DNA of 37,767 nt from Hyphomicrobiales bacterium (GTDB lineage Bacteria > Pseudomonadota > Alphaproteobacteria > Rhizobiales > Beijerinckiaceae). Below are positions 8,353 through 15,952 of the stretch, piece by piece (the stretch's first letter is position 1; each line of letters begins with the position of its first letter). The notes under the pieces are model-generated. The model was not told the DNA's origin. It made no database searches and was given only the letters and a program-made list of their open reading frames with translations. The stretch lies in NCBI GenBank assembly GCA_025356415.1, contig JANXTB010000301.1, forward strand, positions 1-37,767. The letters are read 5' to 3'. A program made the translations under genes and the position numbers.

Positions 8353-8738
8353 ATGCACACGCTCATCAACCCCGGAGAACTCGCCCCGGCCGCCAGCTAC
8401 AGTCACGGCGTGCTCGTCAGCGGCGAGGCTCGCTGGCTGGCGATCGCCGGACAAGGGGCTGTGATTTGCAAGGCGACATCCCGGTCGGTATCGAGGCGCA
8501 AGCCGAGATCGCCTGGCGTAACATCAACAGCGTCCTGCGCAGCGCTGGCATGACGATGGCCGACCTGGTCGAGATCACGGTCTTCCTGATCCGGCGAGAG
8601 GACAATGCCGGCTTCGACGTGATGCGCAGCAAATGGCTCGCCGGCGCAAAACCCGCATCGACGAAACTCTACGTCGCCGGCCTCGCCGACCCGCGCATGC
8701 TCTGCGAAGTTCGGGCGATCGCGGCGAAAGCGGTATGA
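8353..8738 (+). pseudogene. RidA-family (YjgF/YER057c) gene with a frameshift
   Basis: The N-terminus is read from ATG 8353 (MHTLINPGELAPAASYSHGV to LAIAGQ). The sense frame then changes near 8450-8465, and the rest (LQGDIPVGIEAQAEIAWRNI, then VEITVFLIRREDN and STKLYVAGLADPRMLCEV) runs to the stop at 8738. Together they make one RidA-type domain of the usual 125-130 residues. The family deaminates reactive enamine/imine intermediates. The locus length is one base short of or two over a whole number of codons. Because DUF427 next door is intact, real decay is more likely than poor sequence, but a sequencing error cannot be excluded. A TTG start at 8466 would give only a truncated domain. Confidence 0.7.
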
Positions 8739-8785
8739 CAAAGAGAAAGGCCCGTCTGTCTTTACGACAGCCGAAGCTTTCGAAA

Positions 8786-8840
8786 GGGTGGCCCAACAGA
8801 AATCGAACCTGTGACCCTCACGATGTCAACATCGTGCTCC
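8786..8840 (-). pseudogene. tRNA-Val(GAC) 3' fragment
   Basis: Read on the minus strand, this gives the anticodon region of a tRNA-Val (loop TTGACAT, anticodon GAC), a variable region (GAGGGTC), a good TPsiC arm (ACAGG-TTCGATT-TCTGT) and an acceptor 3' strand (TGGGCCA). The 5' part is missing: no complementary acceptor strand or D-stem exists in the flanking DNA, and the outer pairs of the anticodon stem mismatch. A 3' tRNA fragment of this extent is what an element that had integrated into a tRNA-Val elsewhere would carry or leave behind. Confidence 0.6.
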
Positions 8841-8876
8841 CGACACACTTACGCCTATCCTGTCGAGAGGGGCTCC

Positions 8877-8897
8877 AACGTCCGCAAAACGGACGTT
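8877..8897. repeat. Perfect 8-bp stem-loop
   Basis: AACGTCCG-CAAAA-CGGACGTT. It lies between the tRNA-Val fragment and tRNA-Ser. No T-run follows on either strand, and its role is unknown. Confidence 0.4.
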
Positions 8898-9096
8898 TGA
8901 AATGCGCGAACTCTATCGGTACTGCTACGAATTATGGTCAGCGACCGGATCGGTTTCAGAGCGGCATTGCGCATGCGGAAATAAGAGGTACAGAGACGAC
9001 CGGAACAGCTTTTCTGAATCGTTATGCCGTAATTTCAGGACGTTACAGTCGTCGTTTCGGAGCTCTCAAGTGACTGTTATCACTGGTGAAAGACGC
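8898..9096. other. Non-coding flank downstream of tRNA-Ser
   Basis: The open frames here are artefacts, one of which reads straight through the tRNA. The last 30 bases before the tRNA, including AAGTGACTGTT and GACGC, are the part duplicated at 1811-1841. Nothing else is recognised. Confidence 0.4.
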
Positions 9097-9186
9097 TGGC
9101 GGAGGGGGCGGGATTCGAACCCGCGATACGGTTTCCCGCATACACACTTTCCAGGCGTGCGCCTTCAGCCACTCGGCCACCCCTCC
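9097..9186 (-). tRNA. tRNA-Ser (anticodon GGA)
   Basis: Complete class II tRNA of 90 bases with encoded CCA. The acceptor strands GGAGGGG and CCCCTCC pair. The anticodon stem-loop is CACGC-CTGGAAA-GTGTG (anticodon GGA), a long variable arm follows (ATGCGGGAAACCGTATC), and the TPsiC arm is CGGGTTCGAATCCCG. It reads UCC/UCU codons. Its 3' end faces the accessory region and is duplicated in decayed form at 1811-1870. Confidence 0.97.
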
Positions 9187-9251
9187 ATCCCGCGCGCTGG
9201 AATTGCGCCGCGCGAGCCTGCTTCGGCTAAAGCCAGTCGGCAGGAGGGCGC

Positions 9252-9279
9252 ACTATAGTCAGGACGGGTCGCGGCGCAA
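9252..9279 (-). promoter_or_regulatory. Candidate promoter for tRNA-Ser
   Basis: On the minus strand, TTGCGC - 16 bases - TATAGT, placed about 65 bases upstream of the tRNA 5' end. A housekeeping-type match by eye only. Confidence 0.35.
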
Positions 9280-9340
9280 CCCGCTGACCGTAACTATTCT
9301 TCTTTTCTCGGAGGGCCCCGGAACGGTGCGTCATTGGCGG

Positions 9341-9366
9341 GGAACCGGCTTGCGAAAGCCGGCGTT
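9341..9366 (+). promoter_or_regulatory. EcfG-type general stress promoter
   Basis: GGAAC (9341-9345), a 17-base spacer and CGTT (9363-9366) match the alphaproteobacterial EcfG (sigma-EcfG, PhyR/NepR pathway) consensus GGAAC-N16/17-CGTT exactly. It lies 32 bases before the ATG of the Met-rich gene. The spacer is itself a hairpin (CCGGCTT-GCGA-AAGCCGG). Confidence 0.65.
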
Positions 9367-9396
9367 GCTCTCCAACAACGCTTCCCCGGAGGATCC

Positions 9397-9398
9397 CA
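9397..9398 (+). other. Ribosome binding site for the Met-rich gene
   Basis: CCGGAGGATCCC directly precedes the ATG at 9398, fixing this start against the longer frame that begins inside the tRNA. Zero-length marker at the start codon. Confidence 0.5.
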
Positions 9399-10045
9399 TG
9401 AAATCCGCTTCGCTCGCCTTGGCGTGCGCTCTTCTCGGCGCTACCGCCCTTGGCTCGGCCAGCTTCGCACAGACATCCACGGGCACAGCCCAGACGCCTG
9501 CGGAAGCGAGCCCCTCGACCGCATCTCCGGACACCACCGCCCGGACCGGCACGCAGGCCCAGCGCGAATGGCGCGACCAGGATGGCCGCACCGGCGGCTG
9601 GAGCCGCAGCCGCGCCGATGGCGACGAACGCTTCTCGTCGCGCGACATGCGCGGCGGACGCTACCTGAACGACGATGACGATGATGACGACGAGGACGAT
9701 ATGTCCGACTCGCACGGCGGCGGCGCCGGCGGCATGGGCCAAATGCGGGAGCGCATGCAGCAGGGCATGGGGCCAGGAATGGGGCAAGGAATGGGGCAAC
9801 GCATGAGCGGAGGAATGGGAGGCCAGGAGATGGGCCAAGGCATGGCCCGTCGGCTGAGCCCCGAGATGATGCGCATGCATATGCGGATGATGGGCGGACA
9901 TGAGCGCGGCGCACATCTCAGCCTGAAACGCGGCGATTCACAGATCGACATCAATTGCCCCGCCAACGAAAACATCGCGGCTTGCGTCGATGCTGTCGGC
10001 AAGCTGATGGACAGATTGCAGACGATGCCGCAGACTCCGCGCTAA
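9398..10045 (+). CDS. Exported methionine-rich, Asp-tract protein
   Basis: A 215-residue protein of no named family. A signal peptide covers residues 1-24 (cleavage after SASFA). A Thr/Ser/Ala-rich and then Arg/Asp-rich region follows, with an acidic tract of nine Asp and one Glu at 92-101. A Met/Gly/Gln-rich segment covers 113-165, where 16 of 53 residues are Met, in GMG and MMR repeats. The C-terminal domain has two Cys (C187, C196) that could form a disulphide. An EcfG-type promoter sits just upstream, and msrA is the second gene downstream. Met-rich exported proteins can act as oxidant sinks recycled by Met-sulfoxide reductases, or can bind copper. Either role is inference; the acidic tract could bind Ca or other cations. 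Confidence 0.75.
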   Translation: MKSASLALACALLGATALGSASFAQTSTGTAQTPAEASPSTASPDTTARTGTQAQREWRDQDGRTGGWSRSRADGDERFSSRDMRGGRYLNDDDDDDDEDDMSDSHGGGAGGMGQMRERMQQGMGPGMGQGMGQRMSGGMGGQEMGQGMARRLSPEMMRMHMRMMGGHERGAHLSLKRGDSQIDINCPANENIAACVDAVGKLMDRLQTMPQTPR

Positions 10046-10096
10046 CCGACGCTCCCTCCGGGCGGCCACGCGCCGCCCGGCCTTTCAGGACCTTTG

Positions 10097-10417
10097 ATGA
10101 TTCGCTTTCTCATCCGCGCGGCCGCGCTGCTGCTCCTCGCCGCCGGTTTTGTCGCGCTGGTGCTTGATGGCGCCCGCAGCATCGCCGCCAGCGGCCTCGC
10201 GCTGCTGGATGCGGGCACGCTCGCGCGAACGTTGGCTCCCCAGAAAATCGCGCAATTGCAGCCCGCAGCGGAGCGGCTGTGGCCGCCCCTGTGGGACCCC
10301 GTGCTGGTGACGGCCCTGAAAGGCCCGGCGTTTCTGTATCTCGCCCTGCTCGGCGCATTGCTGCTTTGGTTGACGCAGCGCCCCAAGCCGAAGATCGGTT
10401 ACTCGAGCCGGCCCTGA
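10097..10417 (+). CDS. Small membrane protein, unknown function
   Basis: A 106-residue protein with two transmembrane segments: residues 4-24 (FLIRAAALLLLAAGFVALVL) and about 76-95 (AFLYLALLGALLLWL). Between them lies a 50-residue loop containing LAPQKIAQLQPAAERLWPPLWDPVL. ATG 10097 has AGGA about eight bases upstream. The gap to the Met-rich gene is 51 bases and to msrA 66 bases, all on the same strand, so one operon is plausible. Similar short membrane proteins occur in Hyphomicrobiales, but no function is known to me. Confidence 0.7.
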   Translation: MIRFLIRAAALLLLAAGFVALVLDGARSIAASGLALLDAGTLARTLAPQKIAQLQPAAERLWPPLWDPVLVTALKGPAFLYLALLGALLLWLTQRPKPKIGYSSRP

Positions 10418-10483
10418 CGCCACTCGAAAAAGCGGGCGAGACGTCCTATCTTTCGTGCTCGGACTTTTCAGAGAGGATCGGAC

Positions 10484-11146
10484 ATGTTCGCATTTCTGAA
10501 GCGCACGTCGTTGCCCGGCGCCGGCGAGGCGCTGCCCGGCCGCGCCACGCCCGTGCCCACCGCCGAAAAGCATTACATCACCAGCCGCCCGCTGCAGGGG
10601 CCGTACCCCGAGGGATGCGAGACCGTGATGTTTGGCATGGGCTGCTTCTGGGGCGCCGAGCGCAAGTTCTGGGAACTGGGCAATGACAAGGTGTGGGTGA
10701 CGGCGGTCGGCTACGCCGCCGGCCTGACGCCGAACCCGACCTATGAGGAAGTCTGTTCAGGCATGACCGGGCATAACGAAGTCGTGCTGGTCGTCTTCGA
10801 CCCGAAGGTGACGCCGTTCACCGAGCTGCTGAAGACGTTCTGGGAGAACCACGATCCGACGCAGGGCATGCGTCAGGGCAATGACGCGGGCACGCAATAT
10901 CGCTCGGGCATTTATGTTTCCACGCCCGCGCAACGCGAGGCGGCGGAGGCCTCGAAGCGTCTGTTCGGCCCGGCGCTCAAGGCCAAGGGCTACGGCGACA
11001 TCACGACTGAAATTCTGGATGCGCCCGCCTTCTATTTCGCGGAAGCCTACCACCAGCAATATCTCGCGAAGAACCCACGCGGCTATTGCGGGTTGGGCGG
11101 CACCGGCGTCGCCTGCCAGATTGGCACGGGCGCTTCCGCGGGCTAA
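10484..11146 (+). CDS. msrA: Peptide methionine sulfoxide reductase MsrA
   Basis: Reduces the S-epimer of methionine sulfoxide, free and in proteins, with electrons from thioredoxin. It is 220 residues long. The catalytic C54 lies in GMGCFWGAE, and recycling cysteines are in the C-terminal [15 protein letters not shown]. Other family blocks are [42 protein letters not shown] and AEAYHQQYL. The first 40 or so residues are the extension typical of the long form and do not look like a strong signal peptide, so cytoplasmic location is likely. ATG 10484 follows an AGAGAGGAT ribosome site. It lies downstream of the Met-rich exported protein. Confidence 0.97.
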   Translation: MFAFLKRTSLPGAGEALPGRATPVPTAEKHYITSRPLQGPYPEGCETVMFGMGCFWGAERKFWELGNDKVWVTAVGYAAGLTPNPTYEEVCSGMTGHNEVVLVVFDPKVTPFTELLKTFWENHDPTQGMRQGNDAGTQYRSGIYVSTPAQREAAEASKRLFGPALKAKGYGDITTEILDAPAFYFAEAYHQQYLAKNPRGYCGLGGTGVACQIGTGASAG

Positions 11147-11168
11147 ACCAGACCCCAGGATATTTTCA

Positions 11169-11196
11169 CAGGCGCGCGTTCCTCGACGCGCGCCTG
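11169..11196. repeat. Perfect 11-bp stem-loop between msrA and the YqhA-family gene
   Basis: CAGGCGCGCGT-TCCTCG-ACGCGCGCCTG. Very stable but not followed by a T-run. It could terminate or protect the msrA transcript 3' end. Confidence 0.45.
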
Positions 11197-11217
11197 CTTG
11201 CGGCAGGGGCTTGGCTG

Positions 11218-11748
11218 ATGATCGAACGCGCCATCGAGAAATTCATCTTTGCGAGCCGCTGGCTGCTGGCGCCGTTCTACATGGCGCTCGTCGTCGCGCT
11301 CGCGGTGCTTCTTCTGCAGATGCTGCGCGAGGTCTGGCATTTCATGATTCACCTCATGGATGCGACGGAAGCCGACGTGATCCTCGGCGCGCTCGCGCTG
11401 ATCGACGTCACGCTCACCGGTTCGCTGATCGTCATCGTCATCTTTTCCGGCTACGAGAATTTCGTATCGCGTATCGACGCCTCCGCGCATACCGAATGGC
11501 CGGAGTGGATGAGCAAGATCGACTTCAGCGGACTCAAGCTGAAATTGATGTCCTCCATCGTGGCGATCTCGGCGATTCAATTGCTGAAGAGCTTCATGAG
11601 CCTGAAATCGACGAGTGATCGCGACCTGATGTGGCTCGTGATCATTCACCTCGTCTTCGTGGTGTCAGGCCTGATGCTGGCGTGGAGCGACAGGCTCAGC
11701 GGCGACGCGCATGGCGCCAAGAACGACGCGAAGAGCGACGCGCACTAG
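11218..11748 (+). CDS. YqhA/UPF0114 family membrane protein
   Basis: A 176-residue inner-membrane protein of the UPF0114 (YqhA, TIGR00645) family, function unknown. The family opening IEKFIFASRWLLAPFYMALVVAL is seen at the N-terminus, followed by three more hydrophobic segments (about 54-77, 102-120 and 135-155) and the family block DVTLTGSLIVIVIFSGYENFVS. The C-terminal tail is hydrophilic. ATG 11218 follows CAGGGG. It is the last gene of the plus-strand cluster and converges on mepA with two bases between stops. Confidence 0.88.
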   Translation: MIERAIEKFIFASRWLLAPFYMALVVALAVLLLQMLREVWHFMIHLMDATEADVILGALALIDVTLTGSLIVIVIFSGYENFVSRIDASAHTEWPEWMSKIDFSGLKLKLMSSIVAISAIQLLKSFMSLKSTSDRDLMWLVIIHLVFVVSGLMLAWSDRLSGDAHGAKNDAKSDAH

Positions 11749-11750
11749 GT

Positions 11751-12665
11751 CTATTTCGCGTCGAGCACCGCACGGCATTCGTTCGGCATTTGCGCCATCG
11801 TCACGGGCTTGGGTTTCTTGCCAGGCGGCGTGGGCTTCGGATGCAACGCCTCGTCGGTGAACCACCAGGCCAGCGTGTTGTCGCAGCCCTCGCCGGACGG
11901 CGGCGGCTCCTGCGGGCGGCATGTCGCCTCGCCCGCCGGACATTTCAGGCGAATGTGGAAATGGTAATTATGCCCGTAGAATGGGCGTATCTTGGACAGC
12001 CAGCGCCGGTCGCCAGTGACATCGCGGCAGATCGCTTTCTTGATCGCCGGATTGACGAAGATGCGCTCGACCTGCTTCTGCTCGGCGGCGAGTTTCAGCA
12101 AGGCGATATGGCGCGGCGTCCACTTTGCGGGATCGACATCCATCCAGTCGTCGCGCACGACGTTTGTCGCGGATGTTTCCTCGCGCTCGGCGCGTGACAG
12201 GGTGCGGTCGGGCATCGGCGTCAGCCACACATCGGCGTCGAGGCCGATCTGATGCGACGCGTGACCGGTGATCATAGGCCCGCCGCGCGGCTGCGCCATG
12301 TCGCCGACGAGCAGGCCGGGCCAGACATTCTTCGACCGCGCCTCGCGTGCGAGCTTTTCCAGAAATCCGACGAGTTCGGGATGACCCCAATTGCGGTTGC
12401 GCGACAGCCGCATCACCTGCCACGCATCGCCGTCAATGGGCAAAGCGTTCGCGCCGGCGATGCAACCGCGCGAGTAAAAACCGATGGTGCGCGTCGCCAG
12501 ATGCGCGGGCGTCGGCCTGCGTCCAAACAATTCTTTCGCGGGCGTCGCGGGATCGTTGGGATGGGTCAGCGGAGGGAGCGGTTTGGGATCGAGCGTGCCG
12601 CGGTCTTGCGCCAGCGCGGGCGTGGCCAGCGCCAGTAGGGCGAGTAAGCTCGTCAAATTGCGCAT
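11751..12665 (-). CDS. mepA: Penicillin-insensitive murein endopeptidase MepA
   Basis: Periplasmic zinc endopeptidase (family M74) that cuts D-Ala-mDAP cross-links in peptidoglycan. It is 304 residues with a signal peptide ending at ALAQ (about residue 20). Zinc-site motifs are GHASHQIGLDADVW (two His, one Asp) and YGHNYHFHIRL (His-x-His). The segment IGFYSRGCIAGANALPIDGDAWQVMRLSRNRNWGHPEL is split here only for description; its SRNRNWGHPEL end is family-typical. ATG 12665 is chosen because the longer frame runs into a REP-like repeat. The C-terminal Pro/Lys-rich tail has a conserved Cys. It lies downstream of purU on the same strand. Confidence 0.95.
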   Translation of the reverse strand: MRNLTSLLALLALATPALAQDRGTLDPKPLPPLTHPNDPATPAKELFGRRPTPAHLATRTIGFYSRGCIAGANALPIDGDAWQVMRLSRNRNWGHPELVGFLEKLAREARSKNVWPGLLVGDMAQPRGGPMITGHASHQIGLDADVWLTPMPDRTLSRAEREETSATNVVRDDWMDVDPAKWTPRHIALLKLAAEQKQVERIFVNPAIKKAICRDVTGDRRWLSKIRPFYGHNYHFHIRLKCPAGEATCRPQEPPPSGEGCDNTLAWWFTDEALHPKPTPPGKKPKPVTMAQMPNECRAVLDAK

Positions 12666-12685
12666 CGTTCGTCGCTCCACTACGC

Positions 12686-12765
12686 CGTCATTGCGAGCGC
12701 AGCGAAGCAATCCAGAAGCCGCGCGTGAGGCCGAAGATGGATTGCTTCGCTTCGCTCGCAATGAC
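12686..12765. repeat. REP-like inverted repeat, copy 1
   Basis: The two arms, GTCATTGCGAGCGCAGCGAA and its near-complement ending in CTCGCAATGAC, are separated by about 25 bases. The same element occurs at 15025-15108. Such short palindromes are dispersed extragenically in many alphaproteobacteria. In-frame reading gives the familiar LRAKRSNP false N-terminus. Confidence 0.8.
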
Positions 12766-12783
12766 GAGGTTGAGAGTAGCAAA

Positions 12784-13650
12784 TCAGTCGTTGAAGACTA
12801 CCGTCTTCGAGCCATTCAGAATCACGCGGTCCTCGAGATGGTGGCGCACGGCGCGCGCGAGCACGCGGCGTTCGATGTCACGACCCTTGCGCACGAGATC
12901 CTCGGGGAGGTCGCGATGGCTGATGCGCTCGACGTCCTGCTCGATGATCGGACCTTCATCGAGATCTGCGGTGACGTAATGCGCCGTCGCGCCGATCACC
13001 TTCACGCCGCGCGTATGCGCCTGCTTGTAGGGATTGGCGCCCTTGAAGCCGGGAAGAAATGAATGGTGGATGTTGATGCAGCGGCCCGACAGCTTGGCCG
13101 ACAGGCCCTCGGACAGGATTTGCATGTAGCGCGCCAGCACGACGAGTTCAGTGCGCGTTTCCTTGATCAGGTTCCAGACCTGCGTTTCCTGCTCGAGCTT
13201 GGTCTCGCGGCTCACCGGCAGATAATGGAAATTCAGCCCCGTGAAATCGATATGCTCGTAGGTCTCGCGCGCATGGTTCGAGACGATGCCGACCAACTCC
13301 ATCGGCAATTCGCCGATGCGCCAGCGGTACAGGAGATCGGCGAGGCAATGATCGAATTTCGAGGCGAGGATCAGCACGCGCTTCTTGAGCGCGACAGGAC
13401 GCATGATCCAGCTCATCGCGAATTTCTGGCCGAGCTCCGAAAAGCCCGCATGCACTTTCGCGAAGACGTCCTCGTCGACGCCGTTGAACACCACGCGCAT
13501 GAAGAACACGTTGGATTGCGTGTCGTCATATTGCTGCGCATCCAGGATGTTGCAGCCGTGCCCGAACAGATACATCGACACGCCCGCGACAATGCCGGGC
13601 TTGTTGGGGCAGGAGAGCGTCAGGACATATTGCGGTGTGGCGCTGGGCAT
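12784..13650 (-). CDS. purU: Formyltetrahydrofolate deformylase PurU
   Basis: Hydrolyses 10-formyl-THF to formate and THF, balancing the one-carbon pool and supplying formate for purine synthesis. It is 288 residues, the usual length. An N-terminal ACT domain (residues 6-85, [17 protein letters not shown]) senses ligands. The C-terminal formyltransferase-fold domain has the block [20 protein letters not shown] and the catalytic-type [17 protein letters not shown], with the family N/H/D residues. ATG 13650 gives the standard length. It diverges from the thiolase gene across 165 bases. Confidence 0.96.
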   Translation of the reverse strand: MPSATPQYVLTLSCPNKPGIVAGVSMYLFGHGCNILDAQQYDDTQSNVFFMRVVFNGVDEDVFAKVHAGFSELGQKFAMSWIMRPVALKKRVLILASKFDHCLADLLYRWRIGELPMELVGIVSNHARETYEHIDFTGLNFHYLPVSRETKLEQETQVWNLIKETRTELVVLARYMQILSEGLSAKLSGRCINIHHSFLPGFKGANPYKQAHTRGVKVIGATAHYVTADLDEGPIIEQDVERISHRDLPEDLVRKGRDIERRVLARAVRHHLEDRVILNGSKTVVFND

Positions 13651-13815
13651 GAATGGCTTCGTTTGAATCGAGGAACCAGACCCCTGTCTTCGGGGCTTCG
13701 TGGTATAGGGCGCGACGCGCCAGACCTCAACAGCGCCTTGACGCGGAGCCGCGCCCGGACCTAAATTGTTCGTAATTCGCCCAATTGTTCTCTATGCGAA
13801 CACAGAGGATGCGCC

Positions 13816-15021
13816 ATGACTGAAGCCTATCTCGTTGGCGGCGTGCGCACGCCGATTGGCCGCTATGCCGGCTCGCTGTCCTCGGTGCGTCCGGACGACC
13901 TGCTCGCCCACGCGATCCGCCAGCTCGTGGCGAAATACCCCTCCGTCCCGGTCGACAAGATCGACGAGATTTTCGCCGGCTGCGCCAACCAGGCTGGCGA
14001 GGACAATCGCAATGTCGCGCGTATGGCGGGCCTGCTGGCAGGTCTCCCGCTCGAAGTGCCCGGCACGACAATCAACCGCCTCTGCGGCTCGGGCATGGAC
14101 GCCGTCGGCACGGCCGCGCGCGCCATCAAGTCGGGCGAATGCGATCTCGTGATTGCTGGTGGCGTGGAGAGCATGTCGCGCGCGCCGTTCGTGATGAACA
14201 AGGCGACCGAGGCTTTCTCGCGGGCGGCCGAAGTGCACGACACGACCATCGGCTGGCGTTTCGTCAACCCGTTGATGAAGGCGCAATATGGCGTCGATTC
14301 CATGCCGGAGACGGCGGAGAATCTGGCCGAGGAAAAGCAGATTTCGCGCGCCGATCAGGATGCGTTCGCATTCCGCTCGCAGCAACGCGCGTCGCGCGCG
14401 GCAACCAACGGCCGCTTCGCCCGCGAGATCGCGCCCTACGAAATCAAGGACCGCAAGGGCAACATCACCCGCGTCGAGCGCGACGAGCATCCCCGGGAAA
14501 CGACCCTTGAAAAGCTGGCCTCGCTCGGCACGCCGTTCCGCAAGGGCGGCTCGATCACGGCAGGCAACGCGTCGGGCGTCAACGACGGGGCCGCTGCGCT
14601 GTTGATCTGCTCGGCCGCAGCGCTCGAGAAATACGGCCTGACGCCGCTCGCCAAGATCAACGGGCTCGCCACCGCGGGCTGCCCGCCGCGCATCATGGGC
14701 TGGGGTCCCGTGCCCGCAACCCAGAAACTGATGGCGCGGCTCGGCCTCAAGATCACGGACTTCGACGTCTGCGAGTTCAACGAGGCCTTCGCGGCGCAGG
14801 CGCTGGCGTGCACGCGCGCGCTCGGCCTGCCGGACGACGCGGAACACGTGAACCCCACCGGCGGCGCCATGGCGCTGGGCCATCCGCTCGGCATGTCGGG
14901 CGCGCGCATTGCGCTCACCGCCGCCATCGAGATGAACGACCGCAATGCGAAGCGCGCGCTGGCCACCATGTGCATCGGCGTCGGCCAGGGCATTGCGGTG
15001 GCGCTCGAGGCGGTGCGCTAA
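13816..15021 (+). CDS. pcaF: Thiolase, probable 3-oxoadipyl-CoA thiolase (PcaF-like)
   Basis: A 401-residue degradative thiolase. The nucleophile C90 is in TINRLCGSGMDA, H356 in GGAMALGHPLGMSG and C386 in CIGVGQG; NEAFAAQ supplies the Asn-containing loop. The blocks FAGCANQAGEDNRNVARMAG and MGWGPVPAT, and the HVNPTGGAMALG context, fit the PcaF/PaaJ subgroup. That subgroup cleaves 3-oxoadipyl-CoA to succinyl-CoA and acetyl-CoA in aromatic-acid degradation. No other beta-ketoadipate gene is nearby, so acetyl-CoA acetyltransferase or another 3-ketoacyl-CoA thiolase remains possible. Start ATG 13816 has AGAGGA upstream. Confidence 0.85.
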   Translation: MTEAYLVGGVRTPIGRYAGSLSSVRPDDLLAHAIRQLVAKYPSVPVDKIDEIFAGCANQAGEDNRNVARMAGLLAGLPLEVPGTTINRLCGSGMDAVGTAARAIKSGECDLVIAGGVESMSRAPFVMNKATEAFSRAAEVHDTTIGWRFVNPLMKAQYGVDSMPETAENLAEEKQISRADQDAFAFRSQQRASRAATNGRFAREIAPYEIKDRKGNITRVERDEHPRETTLEKLASLGTPFRKGGSITAGNASGVNDGAAALLICSAAALEKYGLTPLAKINGLATAGCPPRIMGWGPVPATQKLMARLGLKITDFDVCEFNEAFAAQALACTRALGLPDDAEHVNPTGGAMALGHPLGMSGARIALTAAIEMNDRNAKRALATMCIGVGQGIAVALEAVR

Positions 15022-15024
15022 GCT

Positions 15025-15108
15025 CGTCATTGCGAGGAGCGAAGCGACGCGGCAATCCATCTAAATGGCTGCCGTTAGCTGGATTGCTTCGCTTCGCTCG
15101 CAATGACG
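15025..15108. repeat. REP-like inverted repeat, copy 2
   Basis: The arms CGTCATTGCGAGGAGCGAAG and GCTTCGCTCGCAATGACG flank a 20-30 base centre. It starts four bases after the thiolase stop and is the same element as 12686-12765. It may act as a transcript-end stabiliser. Confidence 0.8.
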
Positions 15109-15130
15109 AACACTTATGACGGGAGGCAGC

Positions 15131-15952
15131 ATGAAACTCGCCCTCATCCAGATGAACTCGAGCGACGACAAGGCCGCCAATCTGGCGCAGGCCGAAAAGC
15201 TGATCCTGCGGGTGATCGAGAGCGAGCGTCCGGACTGGATCAGCCTGCCGGAAGTCTTCTCCTTCATGGGCGGCACACGCGAGCAAAAGGCCGCTGCGGC
15301 GGAAACGTTTCCGGACGGCGAGGCCTACCGCCTCATGCGCGGTCTCGCGCGTCGCCATGGCGTGTTCATTCACGCAGGCTCGATGCTGGAGCGCATTCCC
15401 GGCGAGGACCGGCTCGGCAACACCACTGTCGCTTTCGATCGCTCAGGCGCGGAAGTCGCGCGCTATCGCAAGATCCACATGTTCGACGTGACGACGCCCG
15501 ACGGGCAGGACTATCGCGAAAGCGCGACCATGAAACCGGGCGAAGACGTCGTCACCTACGATTGCGAGGGTGTCACCATCGGCTGCGCGATCTGCTACGA
15601 CCTGCGTTTTCCAGCGCTCTTCGCGGCGCTGGCCGCGCGCGGCGCGCAGGTGATCGCGCTGCCCTCGGCCTTCACGCTGCAGACCGGCAAGGACCATTGG
15701 GACGTGCTCTGCCGCGCGCGCGCCATCGAGACGCAAACCTATTTCGCCGCCGCCGCGCAGACCGGCCAGTTCCGGCAGGGCAAGGAAATGCGCGCCACCT
15801 TCGGGCATTCGCTCATCGCCGACCCCTGGGGCCTCGTGGTCGCCAAGGCCTCCGACGGGGTGGGGTTCGTCACCACAAGCGTCGATCTCGATCTCATCTC
15901 GCGCGTGCGCCGGCAGATCCCGGTCGCGAGCCACAAGATCGCGCTTACTTGA
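15131..15952 (+). CDS. Nitrilase-superfamily amidohydrolase (Nit/omega-amidase-like)
   Basis: Cytoplasmic C-N hydrolase of 273 residues. The catalytic triad is visible: E41 in SLPEVFSF, K114 in YRKIHMFDV, and C155 in GCAICYDLRFPALF. GHSLIADPWG is the C-terminal family block. Proteins of this subgroup hydrolyse deaminated glutathione or alpha-ketoglutaramate, so a metabolite-repair role is most likely, but the substrate is not readable here. ATG 15131 is selected because GGGAGG lies six bases upstream; an earlier ATG at 15116 lacks this. Its last eight bases overlap the uraD 3' end convergently. Confidence 0.9.
   Translation: MKLALIQMNSSDDKAANLAQAEKLILRVIESERPDWISLPEVFSFMGGTREQKAAAAETFPDGEAYRLMRGLARRHGVFIHAGSMLERIPGEDRLGNTTVAFDRSGAEVARYRKIHMFDVTTPDGQDYRESATMKPGEDVVTYDCEGVTIGCAICYDLRFPALFAALAARGAQVIALPSAFTLQTGKDHWDVLCRARAIETQTYFAAAAQTGQFRQGKEMRATFGHSLIADPWGLVVAKASDGVGFVTTSVDLDLISRVRRQIPVASHKIALT

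Noticed and set aside
8902-9258. 118-codon open frame through the tRNA-Ser
   Set aside because: The translation [12 protein letters not shown] is the well-known false protein from reading a reversed tRNA gene.
9227-9916. His/Ala-rich 229-codon frame on the minus strand
   Set aside because: Mirror image of the Met/Gly-rich and Asp-rich codons of the plus-strand exported protein.
12665-12782. 40-residue N-terminal extension of MepA
   Set aside because: It translates the REP-like repeat (LRAKRSNP); the signal peptide starts at 12665.
13792-15060. 422-codon open frame on the minus strand
   Set aside because: Antisense shadow of the thiolase, whose catalytic residues are all in the plus frame; it also runs into the REP repeat.
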